From Nakamurella flava (GTDB taxonomy: Bacteria; Actinomycetota; Actinomycetes; Mycobacteriales; Nakamurellaceae): 64,000 bases of DNA. This document shows positions 60,801 to 64,000 of this stretch, piece by piece. The notes beneath the pieces are model-generated. The model was given only the letters and a program-made list of their open reading frames with translations, searched no databases and was not told the origin of the DNA. The stretch's first letter is position 1. Each line of letters begins with the position of its first letter. The translations under genes and the position numbers were made by a program. The stretch lies in contig NZ_SZZH01000006.1 of assembly GCF_005298075.1 (NCBI RefSeq), forward strand, positions 248,001 through 312,000, written 5' to 3'.

Positions 60801-61499
60801 GACAATGACGTTGTTGACCACCGGCGCCCAGGCCGGGACGCCGAACTTCTCCTTGGTGTTCAGGATGGCCCCGAACAGCGCGGCCAACCCGTAGAACAGG
60901 ATCTGCGGCAGCAGCAGCACGGCCAGGTGGTTGGCCAGGTCGATGTCGACGACGGTGTCGCCGCCCAGGTAGAGACGGGTCAGGAGCGGCGCGGCGGCAA
61001 TGGCCAGCCCGGTGGCGGCGATGAGGCCCACGAAGGCCGCGGTCATCAGCCGCTGCGTGTACAGCTCCCCGCCGTCCGGGTCGCTGCGGGCCCGGGACAG
61101 CAGCGGGATCGCCACCGACGTCAGGACGCCGCCGATCAGCAGCTCGAAGACGATGTTGGGCAGCGTGTTGGACAAGGTGTAGGCGTCGTTGGCGACGCCG
61201 AAGCCGAGCACGGCGATGAGGACGACCTTGGCGCCGAAACCGGTGACCCGGCTGACCAGGGTGGCGATGGCCATCACCAGGCCGGCGCGGATGACCCCGC
61301 CGGTGCGGGCCGTCTTCATCCCGGAGATGTCGTCGGGGCTGGTGCGGTCGGCCGCGGCGATCTGCGCGGGTACCTCCGCGCCGACCACCCCGGCGGTGAC
61401 GGTCTCCTCGGCGAGCAGTCCCGGGTCCGGCGGCGGCGTCGGGTCCGGGGATGCGACGGCTCCGCGGAGGGGGCGGTGCTCGCCTCGTCCGTCGCTCAC
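57846..61499 (-). CDS. murJ: Lipid II flippase MurJ (MviN) fused to a pseudokinase and extracellular domain
   Basis: About 1217 residues from GTG 61499, chosen for its GGAGGGCCA site; another GTG five codons earlier is possible. Residues about 60-590 form the MurJ/MviN core of some 14 helices (RAGLVMAIATLVSRVTGFGAKVVLIAVLG, VLTSVAIPLLSRAR, PNIVFELLIGG). A protein-kinase-like domain follows (about 690-990). Its catalytic loop reads GIALGAINPSLVRVNFDG, without the HRD and DFG motifs. One helix (VLVVLAVLIVVAAGG) leads to an extracellular beta domain. Mycobacterial MviN has the same plan and is bound by FhaA through its pseudokinase. Confidence 0.93.
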   Translation of the reverse strand: MSDGRGEHRPLRGAVASPDPTPPPDPGLLAEETVTAGVVGAEVPAQIAAADRTSPDDISGMKTARTGGVIRAGLVMAIATLVSRVTGFGAKVVLIAVLGFGVANDAYTLSNTLPNIVFELLIGGVLTSVAIPLLSRARSDPDGGELYTQRLMTAAFVGLIAATGLAIAAAPLLTRLYLGGDTVVDIDLANHLAVLLLPQILFYGLAALFGAILNTKEKFGVPAWAPVVNNVIVIAVGIGFVVTWPPNGGDALSGLTTAQVLFLGLGTTAGIVVQALVMIPALLRSGFRFRWRWGGDKRLTEAGQLLLWAVAYVLVSQAGYIVLTNIAGDVVGGVAVYTFASLLFQLPYGIIGVSLLTAIMPRMSRNAAAGDVDAMKSDAALANRLSIVALTPVAAGMVVLASSLAILAAGYGRVSLQDTIELGATLAALTLGLVPFAMTLVQMRVFYAMKDARTPTLINAVMVGVRIPLLIACVALDERLIIPGMAAATALSYLVGAIVGELWLRHRYGSMDTRRTLLTAAKMTLAGLAGAGAALLAGSRVVTGAVDSSGEALLYILVAGLVGLIVIAAVATLLKVPELIPLRRRITGLASRVLRRGTTTQKPPSDDRNSHGEQVSPPVRNDDEPTPTGPGADRDQPPADDATATVAVPLAAVNGGTAQPTADGSDRDEQSQDDPATGEAELTLPATRPGAHAAPGTAGDAASRLTPGTVVGGRYRLVSLISADANGNWFWRAKDTVLPRDMAVTILPDTTGTSATVARTLRAGRLHHIGLPQTLDVGTDLGQSYVVGQWVDGATVTDLLSAGPLDPDVATSITGKVADAVAEAHRNGIALGAINPSLVRVNFDGQVRISHVIAHGTATPDQDIRAVGALLYLMVTGTWPLAEPLDHAAEFGTSESRSGRTAAAIPAAPTRLGRELPADEVRPEVPEALSALAEHALHPDEPNGIHAMAAIATLLRTPDKDEVAPVDEPVIRTLSAADRRLVRDRRIKLSMASAVLVVLAVLIVVAAGGVTKQVLASVGNVAPVESAAASSSTAAEAPPAETTTAAADPGPSTSSAAAPTAGPVKIVKGTVFDPGGDGKADYASYVDRAFDGNPDTAWLTWVYKQQFPTLKPGVGLLLELEKPVTPATVTVTSPVPAGTSPNAPKTSIEVRSATSATPTLDQTTVIGTAVIDNNDPKTIQLNNAPQSKYLLVWLTAMAPTSDGQFQSKITEVSITGS

Positions 61500-61551
61500 T
61501 GGCCCTCCGCTCACTGCTCTTCCGTCCCTGTCGGCCGCTGTGCGGGCCCGG

Positions 61552-64000
61552 TCATCCTGGTGTCCGGTCCGGCTCCCGGTCGCCGCCGTCCTCGTCCGTC
61601 ACTGGTGGTTCGCCGGCGGCCTCCGCGGCGATCCGGGCCCGCCGGGCCTGCAGGCGCTGCCGGACCCGCAGCACGACCATGATCAGCAGCACCGCCCCGG
61701 CGACCGCGATGATCACCACGGTGACCGCCCCGAACGCCGACGATTGCACCGAGAGTGGCACGGTCTGCCCCCAGACCGCGCCGTCCGCGCCGACGACCTG
61801 GGCCGAGACCTGGAACTGACCGGACCGGCTGACCTCGGTGGCGATCCGGAAGGGCACCGACCGCCCGGCCGGCACGACCTGCGGTTCCGGGTCGGTGGCG
61901 TCCAGACCCACGTACTCGCCGCCGACGATCCGCACGGTGACGGTGACGTCGTACGGCAACGTGTTCTGCACGGTCACCAACAGGGGGGAGGACGACGAGG
62001 CCAGTGTGTAGGTTGCGTTCGTCGTGGCGATCCGCACCCCGCTGTGCACCTCGTCCAGGGTCGCCCGGACGGTGTCGAGGTTCGCTCGTCCACCCGTCGG
62101 GCGGCTCCGGTAGGCCGTCGATCCCGCGGTGAGCAGGGCCTGGTCGAGGGCGTCCAGCACCGGGGCCGGGTCCTGGGGTTGGGTCTGCGCCGCGAACGAG
62201 GCCCGTAGCTGCGCCACTTCGGCCTGCGCGGTGCGGACGGCGTCGAGGTAGCCGGCGTCCAGTTCGGCGTTGCGCGCCGACTCCGGGTACTGCAGCGTCG
62301 CAGACGTGGTGGCGCGCCCCAGGGTGGTCCCGAGGTCGACGCCGCTGATCAGGCCGCCCTGGCCGAGGGTGACGAGCACGTCCTGCAGTCGCTGAATCGA
62401 CGCCAGGCTGGGCGACCACTGGCGGTTGGGCACGATGATCGCGGTCGCTGGCGTGCGGCCCGAGCTGGTCGTGCTCTCGTCCCGGATCTGCTGGTAGAGC
62501 AGTCCGGTCAGCGCGTTGACGCGCACCGACCAGTTGTTGCCCGATTCCTGGCCGGCGAGCACCGCCAGATCGCCGAGACCGCCGCTCTGCGCCAGCGCCG
62601 CGCGCAGGCCGGTGTCGGCGCCGCCGTCCGTCGTGACGACCACGGCATCGGGCTGCGATCCGTCATCGGCGCCGCTCACCCCGGCGGCGGCGAGGATCGT
62701 GCCGGTGAAACCGGCCTGCCCCAGGAAGGTGGCGGTGGCGTCGTCCAGCAGGCCCTGCGCCGGGAAGGCGGTGGTCGTGGTGAGACGGGCCGCCAGATCG
62801 GTTCCCAGGACCCGCTCGGCGACGGCCTGGCCGGCGGTGACGGCGCCCGGGATGTCGGCGGTCAGGCCGCTCCGGGTCAGGGCGACGGTGTCGGGGTCGG
62901 CCAGTGGCAGCAGCAGGGTCGGGAACCGCTGGACGACTGTTCGCAACCCCTCCAGGTACCGCCGGGCGTCCGCGCTGCCCGCGCCGGTGGTGACCTGGTT
63001 GCCGTCGGCGCCGACCGCGGTCGTGCCGGTGCCGGGCGTCGCCGCTCCGGTCGTCGTGGCCGGCGCGGCCGAACCGGACGTCGTCGGGCTCGCCGACGAG
63101 CTGGCCGGGACACTGCTGGTCGGGGTCCCGGACGATCCGGAGGGGGTCAGGGCGAGCGGCTGCTGCGGCCCGGTCAGCACCTCGTAGCCGCCGCTCATCC
63201 GGTCCAGCTCGTCGAGCAGCTGGGGGTCGAGCACCAGGGTGATCGCCCCGGCCGGCAGTTGCTCGGCCGTACTGCCCCGCAGGCCCTCGAGCAGCACGGC
63301 GAGGCGACCACCGGGGGCGATCGCGGTGGCCAGGTCGTCGTTGCGGAAGACCCCGCCGACCCCCAGGTGCGGGGTGTCGACGAACGGCCACAGCATCCCC
63401 ACCCCGAGCGCGCCGACCGTCGGCTCGCTCGGAGTGCTGCTCGACGACCCGGGGACCCCGAGGACGGGCAGGACCAGGTGCAGTTCCCCGACCCGGGCGG
63501 CCAGCGGACCGGACTCCAGGGCCACGTCGCCGTTGACGTTGAGCAGCAGGGGGTAGACGCCGGCGCTCTGCACCCCGATACCCCCGGTGCCGCTGAGCGG
63601 CACGGTGGCGGTGAACGGCGCCGACTGCCCGGGGTCGAGCCGACCCAGCAGCGAGCTGAACCGCGGCGGCACGGCCGCGGTGGGTTCACCGGGTTCGCTC
63701 AGTTCGCGTTCCAGGGCGGCGGTCGAGTCGACGGCGGTGCCCCGCTGGAAGCGGTAGATGAGGTCGGTGATGGCCTCGGACCCGGTGTTGGTGACCGACC
63801 CGGTGACGGTGACCGAGGTGGGACCGGCCGTGGTGACCAGGACGGGGTCGACGGAGTCGACGGTGAACGCGAGCCGGCCGGCGTAGTCGTCCTCGGGCGC
63901 GGTGCGGGTCAGCGATCCGGCGGCCAGGGCCGGTCCACCGGCGGCGATCAGCAGCAGCGCCGCGACCATCAGCAGGATGGCCGCCCGGGCCGCGCGACGC
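61552..64000 (-). CDS. DUF6049 family membrane-anchored protein (5' end beyond window)
   Basis: The frame is open to the right edge, so the start is outside; ATG 63969 is internal to a signal-peptide-like stretch RRAARAAILLMVAALLLIAAGGPALAAG. A large extracellular part of about 720 residues contains low-complexity Ser/Thr/Pro/Gly linkers and repeated beta-rich segments (PTSVTVTGSVTNTGSEAITDL, LLVTVQNTLPYDVTVTVRI). A C-terminal helix VTVVIIAVAGAVLLIMVVLRVRQ and a charged tail end the protein. Its position upstream of murJ matches Rv3909 in mycobacteria. Its function is unknown. Confidence 0.85.
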   Translation of the reverse strand, partial: RRAARAAILLMVAALLLIAAGGPALAAGSLTRTAPEDDYAGRLAFTVDSVDPVLVTTAGPTSVTVTGSVTNTGSEAITDLIYRFQRGTAVDSTAALERELSEPGEPTAAVPPRFSSLLGRLDPGQSAPFTATVPLSGTGGIGVQSAGVYPLLLNVNGDVALESGPLAARVGELHLVLPVLGVPGSSSSTPSEPTVGALGVGMLWPFVDTPHLGVGGVFRNDDLATAIAPGGRLAVLLEGLRGSTAEQLPAGAITLVLDPQLLDELDRMSGGYEVLTGPQQPLALTPSGSSGTPTSSVPASSSASPTTSGSAAPATTTGAATPGTGTTAVGADGNQVTTGAGSADARRYLEGLRTVVQRFPTLLLPLADPDTVALTRSGLTADIPGAVTAGQAVAERVLGTDLAARLTTTTAFPAQGLLDDATATFLGQAGFTGTILAAAGVSGADDGSQPDAVVVTTDGGADTGLRAALAQSGGLGDLAVLAGQESGNNWSVRVNALTGLLYQQIRDESTTSSGRTPATAIIVPNRQWSPSLASIQRLQDVLVTLGQGGLISGVDLGTTLGRATTSATLQYPESARNAELDAGYLDAVRTAQAEVAQLRASFAAQTQPQDPAPVLDALDQALLTAGSTAYRSRPTGGRANLDTVRATLDEVHSGVRIATTNATYTLASSSSPLLVTVQNTLPYDVTVTVRIVGGEYVGLDATDPEPQVVPAGRSVPFRIATEVSRSGQFQVSAQVVGADGAVWGQTVPLSVQSSAFGAVTVVIIAVAGAVLLIMVVLRVRQRLQARRARIAAEAAGEPPVTDEDGGDREPDRTPG

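Overview
The window is very GC-rich DNA (GC-heavy third codon positions, many GTG starts, ATGA/GTGA stop-start overlaps) from an actinobacterium (Actinomycetota), centred on the chromosome origin. The conserved order rpmH-dnaA-oriC-dnaN-gnd-recF-dciA-gyrB-gyrA-DUF3566 on one side, and rnpA-yidD-yidC-jag-rsmG-parA-parB-GNAT-cwlM-trxA-trxB-murJ-DUF6049 on the other, is the actinobacterial oriC neighbourhood. A Nakamurella/Frankia-like high-GC lineage would fit, but the sequence alone does not fix the genus.

Layout. 1-12.1 kb: accessory metabolism and signalling (cation efflux, NUDIX, formamidase with its FmdB zinc ribbon, an APH-type kinase, an ABC exporter divergent from a two-component system, endonuclease IV, glucose-6-phosphate dehydrogenase). 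12.2-17.8 kb: a two-gene Kiwa-type anti-phage system (kwaA-kwaB), just downstream of a large SWIM/SNF2 helicase on the same strand. 18-22.3 kb: an oxidoreductase, a coiled-coil repeat protein, a nucleoside deaminase, a DUF2306 membrane protein and a flavin oxidase. 22.5-23.9 kb: an AbiE-type abortive infection/toxin-antitoxin pair abutting the 3' end of tRNA-Ala. 23.9-29.6 kb: tRNA-Ala, a DLW-39 microprotein, tRNA-Ile and a three-gene RNA-repair operon (Hen1 methyltransferase, Pnkp kinase-phosphatase-ligase and a polymerase-beta-like nucleotidyltransferase) lying between the gyrA-DUF3566 block and its usual tRNA neighbours. 29.8-43.6 kb: replication core with oriC at about 40.9-42.0 kb. 44.4-47.9 kb: the rpmH-rsmG run. 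47.9-51.8 kb: an LLM-type oxidoreductase followed by about 2.8 kb without credible genes but with eight parS sites, directly upstream of parAB. 51.8-64 kb: parAB, CwlM-type regulator, thioredoxin system, MurJ fused to a pseudokinase, and a partial DUF6049 protein.

Taken together, the core genes run replication initiation, chromosome segregation, RNase P/membrane insertion and peptidoglycan precursor export. Three phage-defence or RNA-damage modules (Kiwa, AbiE, Hen1/Pnkp) lie within 18 kb on the gyrA side of the origin. The most interesting items are the Kiwa pair, the RNA-repair operon with its third gene and an in-frame palindromic insert inside hen1, and the gene-free parS centromere. All functional calls come from reading motifs by eye; no database search was run.
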